Below are positions 14,106 through 21,908 of a stretch of DNA of 33,466 nt, one piece after another. The number at the start of each line of letters is the position of its first letter. The first letter of the stretch is position 1. The notes beneath the pieces were generated by a model. It was not told the DNA's origin, searched no databases, and worked only from the letters and a program-made list of their open reading frames with translations. This stretch comes from Deltaproteobacteria bacterium. Lineage in GTDB: Bacteria > Desulfobacterota > Desulfuromonadia > Desulfuromonadales > JAAYDE01. The translations under genes were made by a program, and so were the position numbers. Location of the stretch: the NCBI GenBank assembly GCA_016934985.1, contig JAFGRU010000131.1, positions 1 through 33,466 on the forward strand. The letters are read 5' to 3'.

Positions 14106-14505
14106 GAATGGAATTTTTTGCCTTCGTCATGTCAATTTCAAGCCAGGACATGGCTTCTTCAATACTATAGGTGATGTAATATTCTGCAGGAATGGCTTCA
14201 CTCGTGGCGTAAGCTTCCGACATGCGCGATAGCCCATAACCCAGGGTGCGTGAAACCACAATGGCGATCTTTCTTTTTTGGGAAATGGTTGGCAGTTCAC
14301 TTAAATGATGGTGGAATTCTTGAAGATCTCCCCTGGAAAGTGCCGAGCCATCGGCTTCCTTAAGATCCCACAGAACTTTTCCAGTGGGATCTTTGGAGAG
14401 ATATTTTTTTGCCGCCCCAACAAGGTCCTCAATCGTCAGAGGGCCGCTTGCCTTGTTAAGGGTCAGGTCTTTTGATCTATCAATAATGGTTTCTACTTTT
14501 CCCAT
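14095..14505 (-). CDS. STAS/SpoIIAA-like domain protein
   Basis: A 136-residue soluble protein: MGKVETIIDRSKDLTLNKAS at the start, then VLWDLKEADGSAL (about 43-55), KIAIVVSRTLGYGLSRMSE (about 77-95) and a C-terminal EEAMSWL helix. The alternating strands and helices with a 'VLWD' strand suggest a STAS/SpoIIAA-like fold, seen in many short uncharacterised deltaproteobacterial proteins. ATG 14505 is preferred over ATG 14514, since GAGATG precedes it at a suitable distance. It lies 27 nt downstream of the QueG-like gene and is probably in the same transcript. No catalytic motif is seen; the fold call is tentative. Confidence 0.65.
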   Translation of the reverse strand: MGKVETIIDRSKDLTLNKASGPLTIEDLVGAAKKYLSKDPTGKVLWDLKEADGSALSRGDLQEFHHHLSELPTISQKRKIAIVVSRTLGYGLSRMSEAYATSEAIPAEYYITYSIEEAMSWLEIDMTKAKNSIQNG

Positions 14506-14532
14506 GACTTTCATCTCTTCAGAGGATGGTTC

Positions 14533-15324
14533 TCAATTATTTCCTCTGGATTCCTTCATCCTTTTAACGGGATCTGCGTTGGAACAGGGCAGGCCGACGA
14601 GGCACTTGCCGCACACATCGGTTGTTCCAAAGGCCTTATGCTTCTGTTCATTTTCCAAAAGTATATCATAACATGCGTGGCGCTTGAATTCGGTGCTGGA
14701 GAGAGCACCGCTGACGCACCGGGAGAGGCATTTTCTGCAGCTGCCGTTGTGTTTGAAAAGGCAGGCTTCCCCATCGGTTCTGGTGTCCGGCTTGAGGGCG
14801 AGGGTGGTGATCAGGCTGCCGATTCTGCCGCAGCAGCCTTTTTCGGTTATCAGCATGTTGTTGAGACCGAAACGGCCCAACCCTGCTGCAAAAGCAATGT
14901 GGCGGTGGGACCAGTCGCTGAGAAGTATTTTGGGGTCGAAATTATGGGTGGCGGGGGTTGCGTAAGCGGCGTGGCCGTAGTTTTCAAGGAACCTCCGCAG
15001 ATGTTGGCCGAGGTTCTGAATCAGTTCATTGGTATCGACGTAGGCTTTCGCCCATTCGGGCGAGGCCAGGCGGCCGGGGAGGTTGCTTGCGACGATTGAC
15101 TCCTGGAAAGGCATAAAAAAGGCTATTATGGTTCTGGCGTCGGGGAGCAGATCTCCGGGCAGAAGGTGGGTTGGTGCCACGACCTTTTTGAACTTGAGGA
15201 ATAGGGGGTCCGCTGCCGAGGCAAAACCGACCAGGGGTGTCTTCCATCTGGTGGTTACCTGTTGTGAGCTTTGATATTGCGAGAGATAGTGTTGTATTTC
15301 AGTGCGGATGGTTTCTTTTGTCAT
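14533..15324 (-). CDS. QueG-like [4Fe-4S] protein
   Basis: A 263-residue iron-sulfur protein related to epoxyqueuosine reductase (QueG) and to reductive-dehalogenase-like ferredoxins. Visible are the segment GLGRFGLNNMLIT (about 167-179, the cobalamin-facing glycine-rich part in QueG), GRIGSLITTL, then CRKCLSRC and later CGKCLVGLPC, giving two four-Cys clusters. QueG itself is longer (about 350) and has HEAT-like repeats at the C-terminus, which are absent. So this is probably one of the shorter uncharacterised homologues and not the queuosine enzyme. ATG 15324 is chosen from AGGTGA just upstream. It leads a two-gene unit with the STAS-like gene. Confidence 0.8.
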   Translation of the reverse strand: MTKETIRTEIQHYLSQYQSSQQVTTRWKTPLVGFASAADPLFLKFKKVVAPTHLLPGDLLPDARTIIAFFMPFQESIVASNLPGRLASPEWAKAYVDTNELIQNLGQHLRRFLENYGHAAYATPATHNFDPKILLSDWSHRHIAFAAGLGRFGLNNMLITEKGCCGRIGSLITTLALKPDTRTDGEACLFKHNGSCRKCLSRCVSGALSSTEFKRHACYDILLENEQKHKAFGTTDVCGKCLVGLPCSNADPVKRMKESRGNN

Positions 15325-15425
15325 CGTTTCACCTATGGTCAAGTTGTCTTTCATGATAGCCAACCATCTTTTGTCAGGCAATACCCCAACAGTCCGAAAA
15401 TTTAAAATTCGATCTTTAAAAAGAC

Positions 15426-15454
15426 TTGACCGCTGAAGGGGATACTCTTATTCT
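15426..15454 (+). promoter_or_regulatory. Sigma-70 promoter of upp-uraA
   Basis: TTGACC (15426-15431), a 17-bp spacer, then TATTCT (15449-15454). Start would be near 15461, leaving a leader of about 70 nt before upp. I see no clear attenuator or PyrR site in the leader. Confidence 0.7.
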
Positions 15455-15529
15455 GCTGTGTCGTTTTTTTGGGGACCATGTTTTCGGCGAAATGCACATA
15501 GCTATTTTACTCAAGCGCGAGGAGCACCT

Positions 15530-16156
15530 ATGGCTGTTTATGAAGCAAATCATCCCCTGATTAAGCACAAGCTCGGCTTGATGCGTAAGCACGATATCAG
15601 CACCAAGGATTTTCGTGAACTGGCTTCTGAGGTTGCCCGGCTTCTGACCTATGAAGCGACCAAGGATCTGGAGCTTGAGCCAGAGACTATCCAGGGCTGG
15701 TGCGGCCCGGTTCAGGTCGAACGCATCAAGGGCAAGAAAATCACCGTTGTGCCTATCCTGCGCGCCGGTCTGGGGATGATGGACGGCGTCCTCGACCTGA
15801 TTCCGAGCGCCAGGGTGAGCGTGGTCGGTCTTTACCGCAACGAGGAAACTCTGGAGCCGGTCACCTATTTCGAAAAAATGACCAGCAACATGGAGGACCG
15901 GACCGCCCTGATCCTCGATCCCATGCTGGCAACTGGCGGCTCACTGGTGGCCTGTGTCGACATGTTGAAAAAAGCCGGCTGCACCAGTATCCGCGGTCTG
16001 TTTCTGGTCGCGGTGCCTGAAGGCTTGCGGAAAGTCGAAGAGAAACACCCGGATGTTGATATTTACGTCGCCGCCATCGATGAGCGTCTCAATGAAAAAG
16101 GCTATATTCTTCCGGGCCTGGGAGACGCCGGAGATAAGATTTTCGGAACCAAGTGA
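15530..16156 (+). CDS. upp: Uracil phosphoribosyltransferase
   Basis: A 208-residue cytoplasmic enzyme, exactly the usual Upp length, which makes UMP from uracil and PRPP. It shows the PRPP loop [12 protein letters not shown] (128-139) and the uracil-binding C-terminal segment [13 protein letters not shown] (195-207), as well as [10 protein letters not shown] (74-83). The start is ATG 15530, with GAGGAG 5 nt upstream. It is followed after 82 nt by the uracil permease gene, the classical salvage pairing. Confidence 0.97.
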   Translation: MAVYEANHPLIKHKLGLMRKHDISTKDFRELASEVARLLTYEATKDLELEPETIQGWCGPVQVERIKGKKITVVPILRAGLGMMDGVLDLIPSARVSVVGLYRNEETLEPVTYFEKMTSNMEDRTALILDPMLATGGSLVACVDMLKKAGCTSIRGLFLVAVPEGLRKVEEKHPDVDIYVAAIDERLNEKGYILPGLGDAGDKIFGTK

Positions 16157-16238
16157 TCTTGGCATTTGAGGAGTTGTGAATATAAATGACAGTTTCGCAC
16201 CCCCTTGTGTGGTGAATAAATTTTTTGGAGAGTAAAAC

Positions 16239-17567
16239 ATGAGCTTGACATCAACCGATTACAAATTTCGCTTCAAAGACAGCCTGCTTGGCGCCCAGAT
16301 GCTGTTCGTCGCCTTCGGCGCCCTGGTTCTGGTGCCTCTGTTGACCGGCCTCAATGCCAATGTCGCACTTTTTACCGCCGGCGCCGGGACCCTGGTTTTC
16401 CAGGCTGTTACGCGCGGGAAAGTCCCCGTCTTCCTGGCTTCGAGTTTCGCTTTTATCGCGCCCATTATTTATGGTGTTCAGCAGTGGGGTGTTCCCGGTA
16501 CCATGTGCGGCCTGGTGGCTGCCGGTCTGCTGTATGTCGTGCTCAGCGGCCTGATCCGGGTCTTTGGTTCTGACATCCTGCACCGGATTTTGCCGCCGGT
16601 CGTTACCGGGCCGGTCATCATGGTTATCGGTCTGGTTCTGGCCCCGGTCGCCATACATATGGCTTCGGGACGTACCGGGGACGGCTCTGCCTGGCTGGTT
16701 CCGGAAACCACGGCCTATATCATTGCCGGGGTTGCTCTGGTCGTGACCATCGTTATCTCCCTCCTCGCTAAGGGGTTTTTCAAACTGATCCCCATTCTCT
16801 GTGGTATTTCTGCCGGTTATGCAACTTCGTTGATTCTGGATCTGACCGGTTTTGCCGCCGCAACCCAGGCGGCTTTCGATCCCGGCATCTTGCAGAACTG
16901 GACGGCTCCGGCCCTGATCTCGATGCAGAAGGTTGCCGAAGCGCCGTGGTTTGCCATGCCCGATTTCACCCTGCCGGTGTGGAATCTGGAAGCCATTCTC
17001 TTTATCGTGCCCGTCGCCATCGCCCCGGCGATCGAGCACTTTGGTGACGTGTTGGCAATCAGCGGCATTACCGGCAAGGATTATCTCGAAGATCCCGGCA
17101 TTAAAAACACCCTGCTGGGCGATGGTATCGCCACCAGTCTTGCGGGGTTTCTCGGCGGGCCGCCGAATACCACCTATTCTGAGGTTTCCGGCGCCGTTGC
17201 CCTGACCCGAGCCTTTAACCCGGCGATTATGACCTGGGCCTCGATTACCGCCATACTGCTGGCCTTTGTCGGCAAGCTTGGCGGTTTTCTCAACACCATT
17301 CCGGTGCCGGTTATGGGCGGTATCATGGTCTTGCTTTTCGGCGCCATCGCCGTTATCGGCATCAGCACCCTGACCAAAGCGGGAACCGACCTCATGGAAC
17401 CGCGCAACCTGGCCATTGTTGCTATCATTCTGGTTTTCGGCATCGGCGGGATGAACATTGATCTGGCGCTTGTCAAACTGGGAGGTATCGGTCTTGCCGG
17501 TGTTGTCGGCGTGTTGTTGAATCTTGTGCTGCCGGGCAACAATAAGGGAAAAGAACTGGTTAAATAA
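16239..17567 (+). CDS. uraA: Uracil permease, NCS2 family
   Basis: A 442-residue inner-membrane transporter with about 14 membrane segments, of the nucleobase-cation symporter 2 family. It has the signature region [17 protein letters not shown] (about 308-324) and [20 protein letters not shown] (about 350-369), where UraA has TYSENIGVMAITR and IPVPVMGG. The E. coli Glu241 and Glu290 proton/uracil sites have likely counterparts in APAIEHFGD (about 262-270) and in the TYSE Glu. GGAG lies before ATG 16239. Together with upp it imports and traps uracil as UMP. Confidence 0.94.
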   Translation: MSLTSTDYKFRFKDSLLGAQMLFVAFGALVLVPLLTGLNANVALFTAGAGTLVFQAVTRGKVPVFLASSFAFIAPIIYGVQQWGVPGTMCGLVAAGLLYVVLSGLIRVFGSDILHRILPPVVTGPVIMVIGLVLAPVAIHMASGRTGDGSAWLVPETTAYIIAGVALVVTIVISLLAKGFFKLIPILCGISAGYATSLILDLTGFAAATQAAFDPGILQNWTAPALISMQKVAEAPWFAMPDFTLPVWNLEAILFIVPVAIAPAIEHFGDVLAISGITGKDYLEDPGIKNTLLGDGIATSLAGFLGGPPNTTYSEVSGAVALTRAFNPAIMTWASITAILLAFVGKLGGFLNTIPVPVMGGIMVLLFGAIAVIGISTLTKAGTDLMEPRNLAIVAIILVFGIGGMNIDLALVKLGGIGLAGVVGVLLNLVLPGNNKGKELVK

Positions 17568-17611
17568 CTTTTACAGGGATTGAGCCCTGCAAAGGATATT
17601 GATGATACCTG

Positions 17612-17650
17612 AAAAACGGTGCCGCATTTTTATGCGGCACCGTTTTCTTT
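17612..17650. terminator. Bidirectional terminator between uraA and the convergent FMN-protein gene
   Basis: A near-perfect stem of about 15 bp, AAAACGGTGCCGCAT / ATGCGGCACCGTTTT, with a 4-5 base loop. It has an A-run before and a T-run after, so it can end transcripts from both sides. Confidence 0.92.
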
Positions 17651-17702
17651 TGGTTTGAAAGGCTCCTGAACAAGGAAAGACTCGAGGATAGCCGGGGCGT
17701 TC

Positions 17703-18278
17703 TTACGAGTTGATTTTTCTCATCAACCACGCCATGTTTTCACCTAGAATTGTCATGGTGTTCAGGCCTTCTGCATCGCTCTGAACCTCCTGTTCGCCGA
17801 GCCCGAAACCCATGTTCCAATAGACCGAGCCCGGGACGATCATCTGATTGATGAAAAAGAACTTGTTGATGGCATCAAATGCATTGGTTGCGCCGGCCCT
17901 GCGTACTGCGACCACTGCCAAGCCAACCTTGCGTTTCAATATATGGCCATTGGCGATGGCGACCAGCCCGGCTCGGTCTATCAAGGCTTTGACTTGCGAG
18001 CTTACATTGGCAAAGTAGGTTGGTGAACCTATGATGATGCCGTCTGCCTCAACCATCTTGCTGAAAAGTTCATTCAGGGCGTCATTGTCAATCGAACAAC
18101 GCAAATCCCGAGTTTCGAAACATTTCATGCATGCCGTACAACCATGAATATTTCGGCCGCCAAGCTGAAAAAGTTCTGTCTCGAGCCCCTCCTTTTTCAG
18201 TTCCGCCAAAACCTTATCGATAAGCATGGCGGTGTTCCCATTGTTTCTCGGGCTGCCATTTATGGCTAAAACCTTCAT
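17703..18278 (-). CDS. Flavodoxin-like NADPH-dependent FMN reductase / iron-sulfur flavoprotein family
   Basis: A 191-residue flavodoxin-fold protein. The FMN phosphate loop is GSPRNNGNTAML (8-19), and GSPTYFANVSSQVKALIDR (about 97-115) is the second flavin-binding part. Between them lies GCTACMKCFETRDLRC, which holds four Cys like the compact motif of archaeal iron-sulfur flavoproteins, so an Fe-S cluster is possible. The start is ATG 18278, because AGGGAG lies 6 nt upstream; ATG 18284 abuts it. Such proteins are common in anaerobes for oxidative-stress or quinone/metal reduction; the substrate is unknown. Confidence 0.88.
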   Translation of the reverse strand: MKVLAINGSPRNNGNTAMLIDKVLAELKKEGLETELFQLGGRNIHGCTACMKCFETRDLRCSIDNDALNELFSKMVEADGIIIGSPTYFANVSSQVKALIDRAGLVAIANGHILKRKVGLAVVAVRRAGATNAFDAINKFFFINQMIVPGSVYWNMGFGLGEQEVQSDAEGLNTMTILGENMAWLMRKINS

Positions 18279-18483
18279 TCCCATCTCCCTTAAATTCCTT
18301 CTGTGTTAGGTTTCGCTGTTCCTGCCGGCGATGAAATATCATCGGTTTGATTCAGCGCATAGAAATTTTCAAACATAACCTCTGCATTTTCCTTAAAAGA
18401 CTCCGGGTAAGGTCTGAAAAATGGTGTCTAAAAAACTTTATCGCCATTTTTTTGAGGCCTTCGTGAGAGGTTTTGCGGAGTGA

Positions 18484-18882
18484 CTATTTCTTGGCTCTGA
18501 TTACAGAGCCAAGGGTCAGAAAGCTACCAGCTATTTTTTCCAGCTCGGCAATTTTTTCTTCTGATTCATCCTGCCCGAGTATTTCTGACGCCAGCAATTC
18601 GACTTCATGCGACTCGATAAGTTTTTTCTGGAATTCCTCGGCTTTTTGCTTGTCAATGGTATCTCCAACAACATCAATGAAATATTGTGCATGCTCAAAC
18701 ATTTGCTGGCATTTCCCGTGAGGGACTTCTCCCGTTTTGAAAATGTCGGCAGCCTCCTGGATGATGCTGCCGATTTTTTCGAAATAGGTGGCTATTCTAT
18801 CCTTTTGTTCTCTTTCTGCATCTGCAAAGCTTTTTTTCAGACCAATTAAGCTTTGTGCAATATCCCATAGATCTTTTATCAT
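18484..18882 (-). CDS. Hypothetical helical protein
   Basis: A 132-residue, mostly alpha-helical, charged protein without signal peptide or membrane segments. Key parts are IKDLWDIAQSLIGLKKSFAD at the start, RIATYFEKIGSIIQEAAD (about 29-46), VPHGKCQQMFEHAQYF (53-68) and a C-terminal Glu-rich helix. I recall similar small proteins in cyanobacteria and proteobacteria with the IAxYFExI and GKCxxM pattern, but know no function. AGGAG lies about 9 nt before the ATG. It appears monocistronic. Confidence 0.7.
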   Translation of the reverse strand: MIKDLWDIAQSLIGLKKSFADAEREQKDRIATYFEKIGSIIQEAADIFKTGEVPHGKCQQMFEHAQYFIDVVGDTIDKQKAEEFQKKLIESHEVELLASEILGQDESEEKIAELEKIAGSFLTLGSVIRAKK

Positions 18883-18973
18883 GGCGCAACGCTCCTTTTG
18901 ACCTGCCCGAATTATTGTTCGAATAAAACCTTTAAATTGGTGCCTCTGTCAGCAGTCGGAATTATCGGCCTGC

Positions 18974-19864
18974 CTAAAACCAATTGACGCCGAAAACACG
19001 GGCGCGATACTGCCAGGGCGGCATCGGACGGACTTGATCCTCGGTATAGACCTTGAGGAGTTCGCCGCCGAAAGTAGAGACGCCTTTTTTCAGCCCTTTT
19101 TCATATTGAAAATGCCACCACTCCGCCCCGAGCCAGGTGCCGTTGTTAAAGAAGGAGCGGCGGGCACGGATGCGCTCAAATCCTTCAGCTTTGAACAGAG
19201 AAGTCAGATCGAGAAACCGGTCGTTGACCAGCTTGCCGTTTTTTCGCGAACCGTAGGTAACAGCTTCTATTTCCATAGGCTTACCGCCATCGGCCCGGAC
19301 GAACACCCGCCAGTACCGGTCGCCGTCTGAGCTGACGACAAATGGATCGAGGGCGCGGTTTTCCATGCTGCTGCCGACAAAAAGATCCAACGCCCTGCCG
19401 GTGTAATGGAAGGATGTCGCGCTGCGGGAGGGGCTCACAGCCGCCTGCAGGGATCGGCGCGCGCCCGAGCTTGTCAGCTTTCCGCCGGCTTCTTGGACCT
19501 TTTCATAAACGCGCATATAGGCTTGAGCCGCATCCTCGCGTAAAAAGAAACGGTCATACCCGTCGCGGTAGGGATCCGCCGGAACCCGCACCCAGTTCAT
19601 CAGGCCCGTTTGTCCATCGTTTTCGGCCTGCGGATTGATCTGTTCCTCGATATGAATGGCCAAGGCCTGGTGCAGGCTTTGCCAGGTATTGGGTCCGATA
19701 ATGCCGTCGCCATAGAGATTGTGCTCCTCCTGAAAGCAAATAACGGCGTTCTCAGTCTTTTGCCCGTACCAGCCGTCAACGGGGCCGGGGTTGTAGCCCA
19801 GCTTTTTCAGAATCTCCTGAACGGTTTTGACGTCCTCTCCCCTGCTGTCTTCCTTGAGATACAT
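18974..19864 (-). CDS. Peptidoglycan-binding, M15-type peptidase-like protein
   Basis: A 296-residue protein. Residues about 1-70 form a PG_binding_1 domain (KTVQEILKKLGYNPGPVDGW, then a GIIGPNTW repeat end). The remainder has SFHYTGRALDL and GAEWWHFQYE, which give the His, Asp and His-type zinc ligands of the M15 D,D/L,D-carboxypeptidase fold (VanY, endolysins). No signal peptide is visible, so it may be an endolysin-like enzyme or be exported otherwise. There are no phage genes around. The start is ATG 19864, with AGGAGG 5 nt upstream. Confidence 0.83.
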   Translation of the reverse strand: MYLKEDSRGEDVKTVQEILKKLGYNPGPVDGWYGQKTENAVICFQEEHNLYGDGIIGPNTWQSLHQALAIHIEEQINPQAENDGQTGLMNWVRVPADPYRDGYDRFFLREDAAQAYMRVYEKVQEAGGKLTSSGARRSLQAAVSPSRSATSFHYTGRALDLFVGSSMENRALDPFVVSSDGDRYWRVFVRADGGKPMEIEAVTYGSRKNGKLVNDRFLDLTSLFKAEGFERIRARRSFFNNGTWLGAEWWHFQYEKGLKKGVSTFGGELLKVYTEDQVRPMPPWQYRARVFGVNWF

Positions 19865-20223
19865 CCTCACCTCCTGGTTTCAGAAAAATCGTAAACGGAA
19901 AATGTAAACGGTGTCTTCTCGGTTTGTATCGATTCACCTTGTTGGTGGATTGACTTGCGGCGCCCATTCCAAGGGCTCCATAAACTTATCCAGGCGCCAG
20001 ATGCCCTTTGTATGGGCGGCGCAAGTCCATTATGCTATGCAGTTGCATCTATTTTAGATTTTTATTATATCAAGTACCGGACGCCTGTCAGGCTCCGATG
20101 TGGGCAGGGCATTCTGATATCGGTGTCTTTGGCGGTTGGGGTGGCAGGTTCAATAAGGTATTGAGTGCTTTTAAGCTTATTCTTGCTGCGATTGCTGAGA
20201 GGGGTATCCCGGTTTCTTCCTGA
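19865..20223. other. Non-coding stretch holding a long inverted repeat
   Basis: There is no supported gene in these 359 nt; the short plus-strand frames have no ribosome sites. The notable content is the inverted repeat at 19952-20027, listed separately. Confidence 0.5.
19952..20027. repeat. Long hairpin (16 bp + 6 bp stems)
   Basis: GACTTGCGGCGCCCAT (19952-19967) pairs with 20012-20027 with one mismatch. After a 3x3 internal loop AAGGGC (19971-19976) pairs with GCCCTT (20003-20008). The 26-nt loop contains the palindrome GGCGCC. There is no T tract on either strand, so it is not a plain terminator. Confidence 0.8.
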
Positions 20224-20685
20224 TTAACCGAGCGATTTCAACAATTCGGTAATCCATCTGCGATGTTTCTCGGTTTCGGCAACCAGTTTGGTATGGATCA
20301 ACTTGTAGCTACCGGCCATTGAGAAGTCAAAGACATCCAGAAATTTCTTTTCGATCAGTGAATTTTCCAGGTCGAGCGCCAGGGCATAAGCTCTTTTTTT
20401 AGGTATCCGTCCCGCCCGGCATTCCTCCACCAAGTTGCTGATATATTCGATACTGGTCAGTACCGCCTGGGTTCGCAAGGTTGATTTCCCTAACGGGAGA
20501 ATCTCTTGCTCTGTCAGCTGCCGAAGTTGATCAATATCCTCGCTGTGAGAAATTTCCTGGTAGCTTAATCTGTCCCAGAATTCGGCATCCTCCGCAAAAG
20601 TTGCCGCGAACTGCTGGTAAAGCCTGCTTAAGGCCACCTCATTATCTCGAAGGGCGGTCAGGAGCTTTTTGATTTCAGGATTCAT
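20224..20685 (-). CDS. Ferritin-like / rubrerythrin-like di-iron protein
   Basis: A 153-residue four-helix protein. Helix A-like RDNEVALSRLYQQFAATFAE and helix B-like FWDRLSYQEISHSEDIDQL carry E and ExxH positions. Later SLIEKKFLDVFD and LVAETEKHRRWITELL supply the second set, including E-x-x-H (ETEKH). This fits the ferritin-like superfamily near rubrerythrin but without the rubredoxin domain. The middle part (RTQAVLTSIEYISNLVEECR) is a linker helix. ATG 20685 is preferred; the frame extends 15 codons upstream without support. It lies about 210 nt downstream of the promoter module at 20832-20966. Confidence 0.72.
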   Translation of the reverse strand: MNPEIKKLLTALRDNEVALSRLYQQFAATFAEDAEFWDRLSYQEISHSEDIDQLRQLTEQEILPLGKSTLRTQAVLTSIEYISNLVEECRAGRIPKKRAYALALDLENSLIEKKFLDVFDFSMAGSYKLIHTKLVAETEKHRRWITELLKSLG

Positions 20686-20831
20686 GGCCGGCCTTATTTT
20701 GAAATCAAGGGATGCATGGCAATGAGACACTTGCTTTAGCCGTTGTTAAACCAGAGTATGTTGGCCTAGCGGTATTTTCCCCGCATCAAACACCTTCTCT
20801 TTTCTTTGACAAAAGCTTGAGCCAGGGGGCG

Positions 20832-20966
20832 GGCTCGAAGCGGAATCCGCGGCCACCTGATTTAAATCATTCGGATTGCGTCAAGGTTATTAAAAAACAG
20901 CTGTTTAAAATACATCTCCGCAGGAGCACTGTCAAATTTGACGGTCACATGTCGGGCAAAAAAAGA
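20832..20966 (-). promoter_or_regulatory. Repeated promoter-leader module, copy A
   Basis: On the minus strand it has TTGACA (20935-20930), a 17-bp spacer and TATTTT (20912-20907). The palindrome GTCAAATTTGAC overlaps the -35. It aligns without gaps to 26385-26519 (constant offset 5553), with about 81 of 115 hand-compared positions identical. Conservation spans some 25 bp upstream (GCCCG.CATG..ACC.TC) and about 60 nt downstream of the start. It would drive the ferritin-like gene or a short RNA; a GAGCC / GGCTC hairpin with a TTTT run follows near 20811-20836. Confidence 0.75.
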
Positions 20967-20978
20967 CGATGCTTTTCT

Positions 20979-21401
20979 CTATTGATTTCCCTTGCCTTCA
21001 TCCGGTACCACGTACAAAGTCAACCCAGTCATTTTTTCAATACGTACCAGTCGATCGACTTCAAGCGGCGGCCCCGGATCAAGGCGTTCAGCTCGCCAAA
21101 GTTCGCCCCGCACCTGGACGTAGCCGGACGGTGCCAGGCGTTTTTTGACTATCCCGTATTCACCAACCAGGGCGCCGGTCAGGCTTGCATCATTGGGTTC
21201 GTAGGCCCGCCAGACAAAAGGGAACAGCACTGCCTCCTTGGCGATCCAACAGGCCACCAGCACCCAGAAAAGCCAGCCGGGCAGTACAACCCAGTGTCCG
21301 ACAATGAGCAGAACGGCAATGAAAGCAGCTACGCCGGGCAGGTTCATGAGGATGTAGCGTGGATAGACGGAATGTGGGATTTTCCCCTTTTCTGGCTTCA
21401 T
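20979..21401 (-). CDS. NfeD-like membrane protein
   Basis: A 140-residue protein with two membrane helices (about 18-39 and 42-62) and a soluble C-terminal domain from about 70. The latter reads ALVGEYGIVKKRLAPSGYVQ, then VRGELWRAERLD and IEKMTGLTLYV, the OB-fold pattern of NfeD C-terminal domains. NfeD proteins normally partner with stomatin/SPFH proteins; none is in the window. The Ub-like gene ends 24 nt upstream, so the two are probably co-transcribed. Confidence 0.85.
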   Translation of the reverse strand: MKPEKGKIPHSVYPRYILMNLPGVAAFIAVLLIVGHWVVLPGWLFWVLVACWIAKEAVLFPFVWRAYEPNDASLTGALVGEYGIVKKRLAPSGYVQVRGELWRAERLDPGPPLEVDRLVRIEKMTGLTLYVVPDEGKGNQ

Positions 21402-21425
21402 CGGCTAAGCGGAACCTGTTGAAAA

Positions 21426-21734
21426 TCAGTGAAATTTCGGGCACAGTGGGCGGCCGGGGAGACGCACTATTGGGGTGATGTCGAATTGTTCAAAGAGGGG
21501 ATAGACTGCGACCCGCTCCCCGCCCTTCAGGCGGCGCTCGAACACAGTTGATTCACCGTTGACCAGCAACAGATCTACCTCATCAAGGGGGACGCCCAGG
21601 GCCGCGATTAATTCACCAGCCGCAGGCTCTCCCTTGAAATCAACGGTAAAAGAATGTTTTCGGCGATGCGGAGGCAGGTGATCGTTGAGTTCTTCGTAAA
21701 AGCGGCACTCGATTGTGTGGTTGGCTGATGTCAT
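21426..21734 (-). CDS. Stand-alone ubiquitin-like (Ub-Mut7-C type) protein
   Basis: A 102-residue beta-grasp protein: IECRFYEELNDHLPPHRR, then FKGEPAAGELIAALGVPLDE, VDLLLVNGESTVFERRLKGG and ERVAVYPLFEQFDI. This is the ThiS/MoaD-like domain found at the N-terminus of Mut7-C RNase proteins. It lacks a C-terminal Gly-Gly. It stops with RLPGRPLCPKFH, where two-domain relatives continue into the Mut7-C RNase after a similar PKF. The RNase domain is absent here. It could be a natural stand-alone form or a truncation. Confidence 0.8.
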   Translation of the reverse strand: MTSANHTIECRFYEELNDHLPPHRRKHSFTVDFKGEPAAGELIAALGVPLDEVDLLLVNGESTVFERRLKGGERVAVYPLFEQFDITPIVRLPGRPLCPKFH

Positions 21735-21908
21735 GGTGTAAGCCTACGGATAGCATAGCCATTGTACCACTCGTTAAGATTGCCGCAACCCGGTTTACTG
21801 GTCAGCTGCATCCCAAAAAATTTGAAATTTTGCAGTCAGACCAAAAGCTCCTCCCGCTTGCCTGTATCCGGCCGGTCGGGTTCACTGTGCCGGTGACATC
21901 CGCTCTGA

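Noticed and set aside
16251..17039. 262-codon minus-strand frame in uraA
   Set aside because: Low-complexity Gly/Asp/Arg-rich sequence, a mirror of the GC-rich transporter gene.
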